DNA from: Oscillospiraceae bacterium
GTDB taxonomy: Bacteria; Bacillota; Clostridia; Oscillospirales; Ruminococcaceae
Assembly (NCBI GenBank): GCA_017424665.1
Contig: JAFOYK010000073.1
Coordinates: 1-7,719, forward strand
Length of the DNA stretch: 7,719 bases
Direction of reading: 5' to 3'
In this document: piece after piece, positions 1 through 5,861 of the stretch
How the letters are laid out: each line of letters starts with the position of its first letter
Position numbering within the stretch: the first letter of the stretch is position 1
The notes under the pieces: model-generated
Databases searched by the model: none
What the model was told of the DNA's origin: nothing
What the model saw: the letters and a program-made list of their open reading frames with translations, nothing else
Program-made: the position numbers and the translations under genes

Positions 1-450
1 ATAACTCTTGCGAAGGAACTCCCGGGCGCCGAGGTAACGGCTGTGGAGCTTTATGATGGCGCTTTCGGATTTCTTGAAAAGAATAACGGCTTCCACCAAA
101 ACCCCGTTAAAACGCTTCAGAGAGACGCTCTCGAAGCTTTCGGAAACTTCGATTGCATCGTATCAAATCCGCCTTATATAACAGGTGAGGAAATGAAGGA
201 ACTTCAGACGGAAGTTACTTTCGAACCGGAAACGGCGCTTTTCGGCGGAACCGATGGGCTCGATTTTTACAGAGCCATCGCAAAAAACTGGTTTGAACAT
301 CTTAACGAAGGCGGAATGATAGCCTTTGAAATAGGCGACACTCAGGGCGAAGCCGTTGCAAACATTCTTACAGAAAACGGATATAAAAATGCCGCGGTCC
401 GAAAAGATTACGAAGACCGCGACAGAGTTGTTACAGGTTTTAAGTTTTAA
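1..450 (+). CDS. prmC: Peptide chain release factor N5-glutamine methyltransferase PrmC (HemK), 3' part
   Basis: This is the C-terminal 149 residues of a class I SAM-dependent methyltransferase, open at the left edge of the window. The frame runs uninterrupted from base 1 to the TAA at 448-450. The catalytic NPPY motif is at fragment residues 56-59 (in VSNPPYI), the signature of glutamine N5-methyltransferases. It is followed by the PrmC-typical pattern with E-P, ALFGGTDGLDFYR and GGMIAFEIGDTQG, and the end VRKDYEDRDRVVTGF matches the usual PrmC C-terminus. The AVELYDGAF segment near the start corresponds to the motif after the glycine-rich SAM loop; the loop itself lies outside the window. 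PrmC methylates the GGQ glutamine of release factors RF1 and RF2 in the cytoplasm, which speeds peptide release. About half the usual length of roughly 280 residues is present. It converges on the next gene across a shared terminator. Confidence 0.95.
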   Translation: MTLAKELPGAEVTAVELYDGAFGFLEKNNGFHQNPVKTLQRDALEAFGNFDCIVSNPPYITGEEMKELQTEVTFEPETALFGGTDGLDFYRAIAKNWFEHLNEGGMIAFEIGDTQGEAVANILTENGYKNAAVRKDYEDRDRVVTGFKF

Positions 451-460
451 ACAAAAACAA

Positions 461-488
461 AAAAGGCGCTTCATTTGAAGCGCCTTTT
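461..488. terminator. Bidirectional intrinsic terminator between convergent genes
   Basis: There is a perfect 12-bp stem, AAAAGGCGCTTC (461-472) with GAAGCGCCTTTT (477-488), around a 4-base loop. Read on the minus strand, the stem is followed by a T-rich tract (TTTTTTGTTTTTG). On the plus strand it ends in TTTTGTTATG. It starts 10 bases after the prmC stop and 16 bases beyond the stop of the minus-strand Ig-like gene, so it probably ends both transcripts and works best on the minus strand. Confidence 0.9.
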
Positions 489-504
489 GTTATGTAATTT
501 CAAA

Positions 505-1749
505 TCAGTCGTCAATGCGTTTTCTGCCGATGATGAAAAGTGCAACTGCGGCAGCAATAAGAATTACGAGAAGACCGACAATAATCCATACCCAGAAGGG
601 AATTCCGCCTTTGGCGTTGTCGTCATCTTCGGGGCCTTCGGAAACTCCGCCGATTACTTCGATTTCTTCAGGTTCGGAAGAAGATTCGGAAGAAACGGGA
701 ATTTCTTCTTCAGAGGAAGATTCGGAAGAAGAGGTGATTTCTTCTTCGGAAGAGGATTCGGAAGAGGATTCCGGGACAGAAGAACTGGGTTCCGGAACGG
801 AAGAGGAAGAAGAGCTGGAAACAGGAGCTTCAACCTTTTCTTCAACTTTAACGTCGAAAGTTGCGGTAACAGCTTTGTCGCCTTCGCCGTAAGTTACGGT
901 AACGGTTTTGGTTCCGACTTCATCAAGTTTGGTAACGTCGGTTTTGAAACCTTCGGTGATATCCTGTGCGCTGCCGTCGCCTTTGTGAAGGCGAACGGTC
1001 ATTCCTGCAGTATCAAGAGTTTCGCCAACGGTGTAGGTGAGCTTGGTGGGTTTCTGGTAAACTTCAATTCTCATAACGGTGTTGGGGTCGGCATATTTGA
1101 AATCTACGCGGAAATGGTCGTTGAAGAGTTCAAGGTCGCCTTTCTGATTGCCGGGAGCCTTGAGATAGATCTCAACGTTCTGTGCTTCGTCAGAAGTGAA
1201 TACTGCAGGTTCAGCCCAGACAAGATCGGTTACTTCAATTTCGCTCGGTTCATAAACTTTGTCTTTTGCGTCATAGTTATAAACAATTGCGGTAACTTTA
1301 AGTCCGGTAAGGTCAACAGTATCTCCGAGGTAATAGGTGGTTTTGTTGGGCCATTTTTCGATTCTGATGGATTCAACATAATCGAAGGGAGCTTTTTCAC
1401 CGACAACCATGGTGTGATCAACTTTTTTAACAACAGTGCCGTCTTCTTTAAGATAGCCTACAGTGAAGTTATAGGTACCTGCTTTGGTGGGTTTTCCGGA
1501 AAGGGTCATCTGAAGAACATAATCACCGAAAGTGTTCTTGTAAGCCCAGCTGCCGGAAAGTTTAAGACCGTCGGGAATGTTTCCGCTTTTGGAAAAGCTT
1601 TTTGCACCAAGAGCATCACCGATTGCGGTTTCAAAGTTTTGTCCAACGAATGCGCCTTTAATTTCTTCGGTTGCTGCAAAGGCCTGTACGGGGAGAATAA
1701 GTACTACCATAAGAACAGCAAGAAGAGCGCTGAAAATTCTTTTTTTCAT
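505..1749 (-). CDS. Secreted membrane-anchored protein with bacterial Ig-like domains and Ser/Glu-rich stalk
   Basis: This protein has 414 residues. Residues 1-25 form a signal peptide (MKKR, hydrophobic core, cleavage near AFA|ATEE). Residues 27-118 resemble a putative-Ig (He_PIG-like) domain, with IPDGLKLSGSW and SGKPTKAGTYNFTV. Residues 125-222 and 226-303 look like group-3 bacterial Ig-like (Big_3) domains; the clearest repeats are KTTYYLGDTVDLTGLKVTA and KLTYTVGETLDTAGMTVRL, and the last ends GTKTVTVTYGEG...ATFDVKV. Residues 305-375 are a low-complexity Ser/Glu/Pro stalk. Residues 384-407 form a transmembrane helix followed by GRKRIDD, so the protein should sit in the membrane with its Ig domains outside, crossing the wall. 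There is no LPXTG motif. The ATG at 1749 has an ideal AAGGAGG seven bases upstream; a longer reading from a TTG at 1824 is unlikely, because that TTG is part of the promoter -35 box. The ligand is unknown; adhesion or wall contact is inference. Confidence 0.85.
   Translation of the reverse strand: MKKRIFSALLAVLMVVLILPVQAFAATEEIKGAFVGQNFETAIGDALGAKSFSKSGNIPDGLKLSGSWAYKNTFGDYVLQMTLSGKPTKAGTYNFTVGYLKEDGTVVKKVDHTMVVGEKAPFDYVESIRIEKWPNKTTYYLGDTVDLTGLKVTAIVYNYDAKDKVYEPSEIEVTDLVWAEPAVFTSDEAQNVEIYLKAPGNQKGDLELFNDHFRVDFKYADPNTVMRIEVYQKPTKLTYTVGETLDTAGMTVRLHKGDGSAQDITEGFKTDVTKLDEVGTKTVTVTYGEGDKAVTATFDVKVEEKVEAPVSSSSSSSVPEPSSSVPESSSESSSEEEITSSSESSSEEEIPVSSESSSEPEEIEVIGGVSEGPEDDDNAKGGIPFWVWIIVGLLVILIAAAVALFIIGRKRIDD
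661..768 (-). repeat. 36-bp tandem repeats coding the Ser/Glu stalk
   Basis: Within the Ig-like protein, residues 328-363 are about three 12-residue units: SSSESSSEEEI at 328-338, the same again at 340-350, and SSESSSEPEEI at 353-363. The DNA is a purine/pyrimidine-skewed array of TTC and GAA triplets. Shorter Ser/Pro/Glu units (VPEPSSSVPESS) precede them. This is a length-variable type of stalk; expansion or contraction would keep the frame because the period is a multiple of three. Confidence 0.75.
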
Positions 1750-1795
1750 TAATTGTCCTCCTTTAATATTGAAAGGCATAATTTTATACATTAAT

Positions 1796-1824
1796 ATTTT
1801 ACGACAAATCACAGAATACTGCAA
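1796..1824 (-). promoter_or_regulatory. Sigma-A-type promoter of the Ig-like protein gene
   Basis: Minus-strand TTGCAG (1819-1824) and TAAAAT (1796-1801) are separated by exactly 17 bases. Predicted transcription starts near 1789, giving a leader of about 40 bases before the ATG at 1749. It fits the start chosen for the gene. It is a consensus match only. Confidence 0.6.
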
Positions 1825-1898
1825 GTTTTTTTTGACAATTATAGCCTCATATTATGGCGGAATTGGAATATTTTACGTAAATTTTTTGTGAACAAGCA

Positions 1899-1934
1899 AA
1901 AAAACGGCCCGAAAAAGCTTTCGGGCCGTTTTTT
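1899..1934 (-). terminator. Intrinsic terminator after the uracil permease gene
   Basis: The stem AAAAAACGGCCCGAAA (1899-1914) pairs with TTTCGGGCCGTTTTTT (1919-1934) around a 4-base loop, 16 bp in all with a GC core of CGGCCCG. On the minus strand it begins 13 bases after the permease stop codon and ends in a run of at least six T, so it closes the pyrR-permease unit. Confidence 0.9.
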
Positions 1935-1947
1935 ATCTGGTTTGAAA

Positions 1948-3300
1948 TCAGGCTTCTTTTTCTTTAAGGAACTGGTTAACAAGAATACCGACGATAAGGG
2001 AAGCGGCGATGGAAGTGATCTGGAGTGCGCCGAAATCAAGCATGAAACCGCCGATGCCGAGAACGAGGATGGAGCTTACAACAAAGAGATTGTGTTCTTT
2101 GTTAAGGTCAACGGTCTGGATCATTTTAAGACCGGAAACAGCGATGAAGCCATAAAGCGCGGTGCAGATACCGCCGAGAACGCAGCTGGGAATGGTGTTA
2201 ACGAAAGCTACGAAGGGGCTGAAGAACGCAAGGCAAATGGAAAGAAGAGCAGCGGTTCTGATGGTTACGATGGAAGCGTTTTTGGTAAGAGCAACGCAGC
2301 CAACGGATTCGCCGTAAGTGGTGTTGGGGCAGCAGCCAAAGAATGCGCCTGCCATGGAGCCAACGCCGTCGCCGAGAAGGGTTTTGTCAAGGCCGGGTTC
2401 AGCAAGAAGGTCGCGTTCAATGATGGAGGAAATGTTTTTGTGGTCAGCAACGTGTTCTGCGAAAACAACGAAAGCAACAGGAGCATAAAGAAGCATAAGA
2501 GTTCCGAAGTCTGCAAGTTTCATTGCAAAGCCGCCGCCCGAAAGTTCTTTGAATGCTTCAACAAATGCGAATTTGGGAAGGTGGAAGAAGCTTCCAAGGT
2601 TGATGGTGCTGAAGTTGTTAACAAGAGCGGAATAGTCGATAACTTTAAGAGCGTCAATTTCTGCAACGTTTCCGATAAGGGTGAAAACGGAAGCAAGAGC
2701 ATAACCTGCAAGAACGCCTACGATGAAGGGGATAAGTTTAACAAAGCCTTTGCCTTTTGCGCAGACCCAGATGGTTACTGCAAGGGTGAAAAGACCGCAG
2801 ACAATTGCCGCAAGGCTGTAAGCCTCGCCGGTTGCGGAGGATTTGGTAAGGTCGCCGACAGCGTTTCCTGCAAGGGAAAGACCGATGAGAGCAACGGTGG
2901 GTCCGATTACAACGGTGGGCATAAGTTTGTTGAGCCAGCCGGAACCGACAGCTTTAACAAGAAGAGCAATTACTACATAAACAGCGCCTGCGAAAACTGC
3001 GCCGAGGATGATTCCGAAGAAACCGAAAACGGTTGCGGAATACATGGAAGAAAGGAAAGCAAAGGAGCTTCCGAGGAAAACGGGGCTCTTTTTCTTGGTG
3101 AAGAACTGGTAAACAAGGGTACCAACGCCTGCGCCGAGAAGTGCTGCTGCGGGGTCCATTTCAAGGTTAACTGCGCCGTATGCGTTAACAAGAATCGGGA
3201 CTACGATGGTTGCGGTGATAATTGCAAGAAGCTGCTGGAAAGCAAAGACGATAAGCTGGCTGAACTTAGGCTTATCTTCAACGTTGTAGATGAGTTTCAT
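1948..3300 (-). CDS. uraA: Uracil permease, NCS2 (nucleobase:cation symporter-2) family
   Basis: This is a 450-residue polytopic membrane protein, close to the length of E. coli UraA. Family landmarks are visible: FQQLLA in the first helix (residues 21-26), KSPVFLGSSFAF (71-82) in the region of the helix 3 half-strand, AEHVADH (281-287) and PNTTYGESVG (325-334). In UraA the equivalent regions hold the glutamates that bind uracil and couple protons; both are kept here as E282 and E331. It imports uracil across the cytoplasmic membrane with protons. The ATG has AGGAGG eight bases upstream. It follows pyrR by 31 bases with no terminator or second attenuator between, so both should share the PyrR-regulated leader. 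That context favours uracil over xanthine or uric acid as substrate. In Bacillus the equivalent gene is pyrP. Confidence 0.92.
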   Translation of the reverse strand: MKLIYNVEDKPKFSQLIVFAFQQLLAIITATIVVPILVNAYGAVNLEMDPAAALLGAGVGTLVYQFFTKKKSPVFLGSSFAFLSSMYSATVFGFFGIILGAVFAGAVYVVIALLVKAVGSGWLNKLMPTVVIGPTVALIGLSLAGNAVGDLTKSSATGEAYSLAAIVCGLFTLAVTIWVCAKGKGFVKLIPFIVGVLAGYALASVFTLIGNVAEIDALKVIDYSALVNNFSTINLGSFFHLPKFAFVEAFKELSGGGFAMKLADFGTLMLLYAPVAFVVFAEHVADHKNISSIIERDLLAEPGLDKTLLGDGVGSMAGAFFGCCPNTTYGESVGCVALTKNASIVTIRTAALLSICLAFFSPFVAFVNTIPSCVLGGICTALYGFIAVSGLKMIQTVDLNKEHNLFVVSSILVLGIGGFMLDFGALQITSIAASLIVGILVNQFLKEKEA

Positions 3301-3331
3301 CTGTGTTTCCTCCTGAAATTTTCTTTTCTTT

Positions 3332-3868
3332 TTATTTTGTAAAAAGCTTTACTCCGAACTCGCCGTCGATGGAAGGGACGCGAACGGAAATAAGCTCCTC
3401 ACGCGAAGTTGGAATGTTTTTGCCCACAAAATCCGGGCGGATGGGAAGTTCCCGGTGGCCGCGGTCAATAACCGCCGCAAGCTGGATGAAAGCGGGTCTT
3501 CCGTGTTTTAAAAGGCAGTCGATGGCGGCGCGGGTGGTTCTTCCGGTGTGGATAACGTCATCAACAAGAACAATGGTTTTTCCGTTAACGTCGAAGGGAA
3601 GGTCGGCGCCGGTTATCTTTGGGTCAACAAAGTTCTGGTCAATGTCGTCGCGGTAAAAACTGATGTCGATGGTTCCGACGGGAACTTCAGTGCCCTCAAT
3701 TGCCAGAATGTTTTCGCGGATTATTTTTGCAATTGGAACTCCGCGGGTCTTGATTCCGACAAGGCAAAGATTTTTCGTTCCGCCGTTGCGTTCAAGAATC
3801 TGGTGAGAAATTCGGATAAGACAGCGTTTAAGCGCGTCGGAATCCATAAGGTCGGATTTGAATTCCAT
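3332..3868 (-). CDS. pyrR: Bifunctional pyr operon regulator / uracil phosphoribosyltransferase PyrR
   Basis: This 178-residue protein has the full PyrR architecture and usual length. GIKTRG is at 38-43, the PRPP-binding loop IVLVDDVIHTGRT at 99-111, and the PyrR-type tail DRGHRELPIRPDFVGKNIPT at 135-154. PyrR binds a hairpin in pyr leader RNA when UMP or UTP is plentiful, causing early termination. It also has a usually weak uracil phosphoribosyltransferase activity. The start at 3868 is preceded by GAAAGGTGG, a good ribosome site at normal spacing, and gives the standard N-terminus. Its own leader holds the matching binding loop and terminator, so it is autoregulated together with the uracil permease downstream. 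No pyr biosynthesis genes follow; the unit ends at a strong terminator. Confidence 0.96.
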   Translation of the reverse strand: MEFKSDLMDSDALKRCLIRISHQILERNGGTKNLCLVGIKTRGVPIAKIIRENILAIEGTEVPVGTIDISFYRDDIDQNFVDPKITGADLPFDVNGKTIVLVDDVIHTGRTTRAAIDCLLKHGRPAFIQLAAVIDRGHRELPIRPDFVGKNIPTSREELISVRVPSIDGEFGVKLFTK

Positions 3869-3892
3869 TTTGATTCCACCTTTCGGAAAAAC

Positions 3893-3929
3893 AAAAAACG
3901 GTTCCGCCGGTAAGACAGGCAGAACCGTT
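3893..3929 (-). terminator. Intrinsic attenuator terminator in the pyrR leader
   Basis: Minus-strand AACGGTTCTGCC (3918-3929) pairs with GGCGGAACCGTT (3897-3908) over 12 bp, with one T-G wobble and a 9-base loop. A T run follows, TTTTTTG, then TTTTT. It lies between the PyrR-binding hairpin and the pyrR ribosome binding site, so it stops transcription before the gene rather than after one. Its 5' arm can alternatively pair with the 3' side of the PyrR-binding hairpin. Confidence 0.88.
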
Positions 3930-3963
3930 AAACTCCAATTTTACTAAAAGGTTTCGGGGTTTC

Positions 3964-3999
3964 GATCTTGCCGGTCTCTCTGTACCGTCTTTAAAGATC
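3964..3999 (-). promoter_or_regulatory. PyrR-binding RNA hairpin (anti-antiterminator) of the pyrR leader
   Basis: Read on the minus strand, a lower stem GATCTT/AAGATC encloses an asymmetric internal loop with an A-rich 5' side, then an upper stem CGGT/ACCG closed by the loop ACAGAGAG. The CAGAGAG loop element and the two-stem shape match the known PyrR binding loop (consensus ARUCCNGNGAGGYU). One variation is that the CAGAGA hexaloop is closed by an A-G mismatch instead of a C-G pair. PyrR binding should stabilise this hairpin and let the terminator at 3893-3929 form. Without PyrR, GAGAGACCG from the hairpin could pair with CGGTTCT of the terminator, with a one-base bulge; that pairing is inferred. 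Confidence 0.85.
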
Positions 4000-4009
4000 C
4001 TTTTTGTTA

Positions 4010-4038
4010 ATAATACCACTAAAAACTGAAAAATGCAA
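4010..4038 (-). promoter_or_regulatory. Sigma-A-type promoter of pyrR-uraA
   Basis: Minus-strand TTGCAT (4033-4038) and TATTAT (4010-4015) are spaced by 17 bases. The start site would be near 4003, a few bases before the PyrR-binding hairpin. The leader is then about 135 bases and contains the hairpin and attenuator in the right order. It lies just downstream of the terminator of the preceding gene, so the pyr unit is transcriptionally separate. Confidence 0.7.
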
Positions 4039-4050
4039 CATTTTTAACAA

Positions 4051-4076
4051 AAAACCGCCCCTTTCGGGGCGGTTTT
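4051..4076 (-). terminator. Intrinsic terminator after the ECF S component gene
   Basis: A perfect 11-bp stem, AAAACCGCCCC (4051-4061) with GGGGCGGTTTT (4066-4076), surrounds a 4-base loop. On the minus strand the stem ends in TTTTTTGTT. It lies five bases beyond the TAA of the S component gene and insulates the pyrR promoter. Confidence 0.92.
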
Positions 4077-4081
4077 GTTTT

Positions 4082-4708
4082 TTAAAATTCAGCTCCGCAG
4101 TAATCGCATTTTTCGGCGTCTTCTTTAATCGGGGCTTTGCAGTAAGGACATCTGCGTTCCTTCGGTTCTCCTTTTTTCTTTGCGTTTTTCGGAGAAACAA
4201 CGATTCTTTTAAGCGGTTTAAGAATATGGGGGAGAATTGCGCCGAAAACAAACGCAACAATAATTCCCGCAATAATTCTCGGAACAATTCCGCCGAAAAC
4301 ATAGGCAAAGGAATAATAACCGTAGATCTTCGAATCGATATACATAGCGGCGGTGTTAAGAGCCGTTACGATAAGGGCGGAAGAAATGGTGATGAACTGG
4401 GTCTGTTTAAAGCTCATATCAAAGTTATGGTGCTTTGCGAAAAGACCGATCAAAAGTCCTCTTACACCGGCGGGAATTATCCAAAGCAGGGTCGTTGCGG
4501 AAAATCCGTAAGTGAGCATCTGGTTTGTGAAGCTTCCCAGAAGTCCGATGAGCATTCCGTCAACCGGGCCGAACAAAGCGGCTCCGACGATTATCGGAAG
4601 GCTGTCGAGGGTGAATTTCATGTTGCCAAGGTTAATTGTGGCAACAAGGCTGAGCACCACGTACATTGCAATGAGCATTGCGTTGGTAACAAGGCGTTTC
4701 GGTTTCAT
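4082..4708 (-). CDS. ECF transporter S component, folate (FolT-like) family, with C-terminal zinc ribbon
   Basis: This is a 208-residue integral membrane protein with about five to six hydrophobic segments in residues 1-165. INLGNMKFTLDSLPIIVGAALFGPVDG (25-51) and LTYGFSATTLLWIIPAGVRGLLIG (65-88, split here as two conserved blocks) are the hallmarks of folate-family S components. These proteins bind the vitamin outside and deliver it to the shared EcfA-EcfA'-EcfT energising module. No Ecf module genes lie in the window, as expected for group II systems. The oddity is a cytoplasmic tail: a basic linker (residues 163-186) followed by CPYC (187-190) and CDYC (201-204), a short two-knuckle zinc ribbon not normal for this family. 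The ATG at 4708 has AAGGAGG upstream. It lies 37 bases after ychF with no terminator or riboswitch between, so it is probably read from the ychF transcript. The folate substrate is inferred from family resemblance. Confidence 0.85.
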   Translation of the reverse strand: MKPKRLVTNAMLIAMYVVLSLVATINLGNMKFTLDSLPIIVGAALFGPVDGMLIGLLGSFTNQMLTYGFSATTLLWIIPAGVRGLLIGLFAKHHNFDMSFKQTQFITISSALIVTALNTAAMYIDSKIYGYYSFAYVFGGIVPRIIAGIIVAFVFGAILPHILKPLKRIVVSPKNAKKKGEPKERRCPYCKAPIKEDAEKCDYCGAEF

Positions 4709-4745
4709 GGTATCTGCGCCTCCTTAAGTTGCAGTATTGGATTTT

Positions 4746-5861
4746 TTATACATTAAACAGGAATTCGACAATGTCTCCGTCCTGCATAACATATTCTTTG
4801 CCTTCGCTCTTCATAAGACCTTTCTCTTTTGCGGCGTTCCAGGAACCGAGAGCGATAAGGTCGTCATATTTAACGATTTCGGCACGGATAAAGCCTTTTT
4901 CAAAGTCGGAATGGATTGCGCCCGCTGCTTTGGGAGCTTTGGTGCCTTTTTTAATGGTCCATGCGCGAACTTCTTTCTTACCTGCGGTAAGAAAGCTCAT
5001 AAGGCCGAGAAGGTCATAGCTTGCTTTGATCATACGGTCAAGACCGGATTCCTCAAGATTGATTTCGGCAAGGAATTCTTTCTTTTCGTCCGGTTCCATG
5101 TCGGAAATCTCTTCTTCGAATTTTGCGCAGACGGGCATTACAGCGGCGTTTTCGGATTTTGCGATCTCTTCAACGAATTTATAGTTTTCGTTGTTTTCAA
5201 CGCCTTCGATAAAGTCGTCTTCGCTCATGTTTGCGGCATAGATGATGGGTTTGTTGGAAAGAAGGGGAAGAGCGCTTATGATTTCTTTTTCTTCTTCGTC
5301 ACAAACGAAAGCTCTTGCGGATTTGCCTTCTTCAAGATGTGCCTTAAGCTGTTTGAGAAGTGCAAGTTCGTCGGCAAGGCTGCGGTCGCCTTTAAGGTCT
5401 TTTTCAACTCTTGCGATTCTTCTGTCAAGAATTTCGATATCGGAGAAGATGAGTTCAAGGTTGATGACTTCGATGTCGCGGCCTGCGTTTACAGAACCGT
5501 CAACATGGATTACGTTGTCGTCATTAAAGCAGCGGACAACGTGGATAAGAGCATCAACTTCGCGGATATTTGCAAGGAATTTGTTGCCGAGACCTTCGCC
5601 TTTTGCGGCGCCTTTAACAAGACCTGCGATGTCAACAAATTCAACGGTTGCGGGGGTGTATTTTTCCGGCTGGTAAATTTCCGCAAGTTTATCAAGGCGG
5701 GGTTCCGGAACAGCAACAATGCCTACGTTGGGTTCAATGGTGCAGAAAGGATAGTTTGCTGCCTGTGCGCCGGCATTGGTGATTGCGTTAAAAAGGGTGG
5801 ATTTTCCTACGTTGGGTCTGCCTACCACTGCTAATATTGGCTTTCCTTTTCTTTTTCCCAT
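4746..5861 (-). CDS. ychF: Redox-regulated ATPase/GTPase YchF (OLA1 type), apparently with a Der-like N-terminus
   Basis: This protein has 371 residues. The body is typical YchF: NAGAQAANYPFCTIEPNVG (29-47) after the P-loop, DIAG of motif G3, NMSE in place of the usual NKxD at G4 (the reason YchF prefers ATP), a coiled-coil insert, and the C-terminal TGS domain ending ALGSWNAAKEKGLMKSEGK...QDGDIVEFLFNV. YchF binds ribosomes and is linked to stress responses. The N-terminus is odd: KPILAVVGRPNVGKST is what Der (EngA) has, while YchF normally reads KCGIVGLPNVGKST and starts about five residues later. The total is also about five to eight residues over the usual 363-366. The ATG at 5861 has AAGGAG upstream but lies 31 bases inside the DUF512 gene. 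I infer that the first 15-28 codons come from a der gene and the rest from ychF, joined at the conserved P-loop. Confidence 0.85.
   Translation of the reverse strand: MGKRKGKPILAVVGRPNVGKSTLFNAITNAGAQAANYPFCTIEPNVGIVAVPEPRLDKLAEIYQPEKYTPATVEFVDIAGLVKGAAKGEGLGNKFLANIREVDALIHVVRCFNDDNVIHVDGSVNAGRDIEVINLELIFSDIEILDRRIARVEKDLKGDRSLADELALLKQLKAHLEEGKSARAFVCDEEEKEIISALPLLSNKPIIYAANMSEDDFIEGVENNENYKFVEEIAKSENAAVMPVCAKFEEEISDMEPDEKKEFLAEINLEESGLDRMIKASYDLLGLMSFLTAGKKEVRAWTIKKGTKAPKAAGAIHSDFEKGFIRAEIVKYDDLIALGSWNAAKEKGLMKSEGKEYVMQDGDIVEFLFNV
5778..5820. other. Probable chimeric joint between a der 5' end and ychF
   Basis: On the minus strand, codon 15 of the ychF reading frame (AGA, Arg, 5817-5819) gives GRPNVGKS, the Der form of the P-loop. 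By codons 29-36 the protein is unmistakably YchF. The stretch between, coding PNVGKSTLFN (5787-5816), is shared by both GTPase families and could have served as the overlap in an assembly error or as a crossover site. Base composition differs on the two sides (about 47% GC in 5341-5580 and about 40% in 6121-6360, counted by hand). Confidence 0.65.

Noticed and set aside
661..768. Short regular repeats that could suggest a CRISPR array
   Set aside because: The units are contiguous with no unique spacers and code in frame for the Ser/Glu stalk.
475..1752. Long plus-strand open frame opposite the Ig-like gene
   Set aside because: It is antisense to a gene with signal peptide, Ig domains and membrane anchor. 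Its translation is Phe/Gly/Arg-rich low complexity, from the Ser/Glu repeats read backwards, and has no ribosome site.
3301..3331. Possible second PyrR attenuator between pyrR and the permease
   Set aside because: The 31-base gap holds only a ribosome binding site and a pyrimidine-rich stretch, with no hairpin or CAGAGAG loop.
1888..3342. 484-codon plus-strand open frame opposite the permease gene
   Set aside because: It mirrors the clear NCS2 permease, starts within a terminator stem and has a charged, cysteine-scattered composition typical of an antisense shadow.
4709..4745. Possible THF riboswitch before the FolT-like gene
   Set aside because: The gap is far too short for a known THF riboswitch and shows no paired elements.
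4737..5834. 365-codon plus-strand open frame opposite ychF
   Set aside because: It is the antisense frame of ychF, Phe- and Cys-rich, with no recognisable domain or ribosome site.
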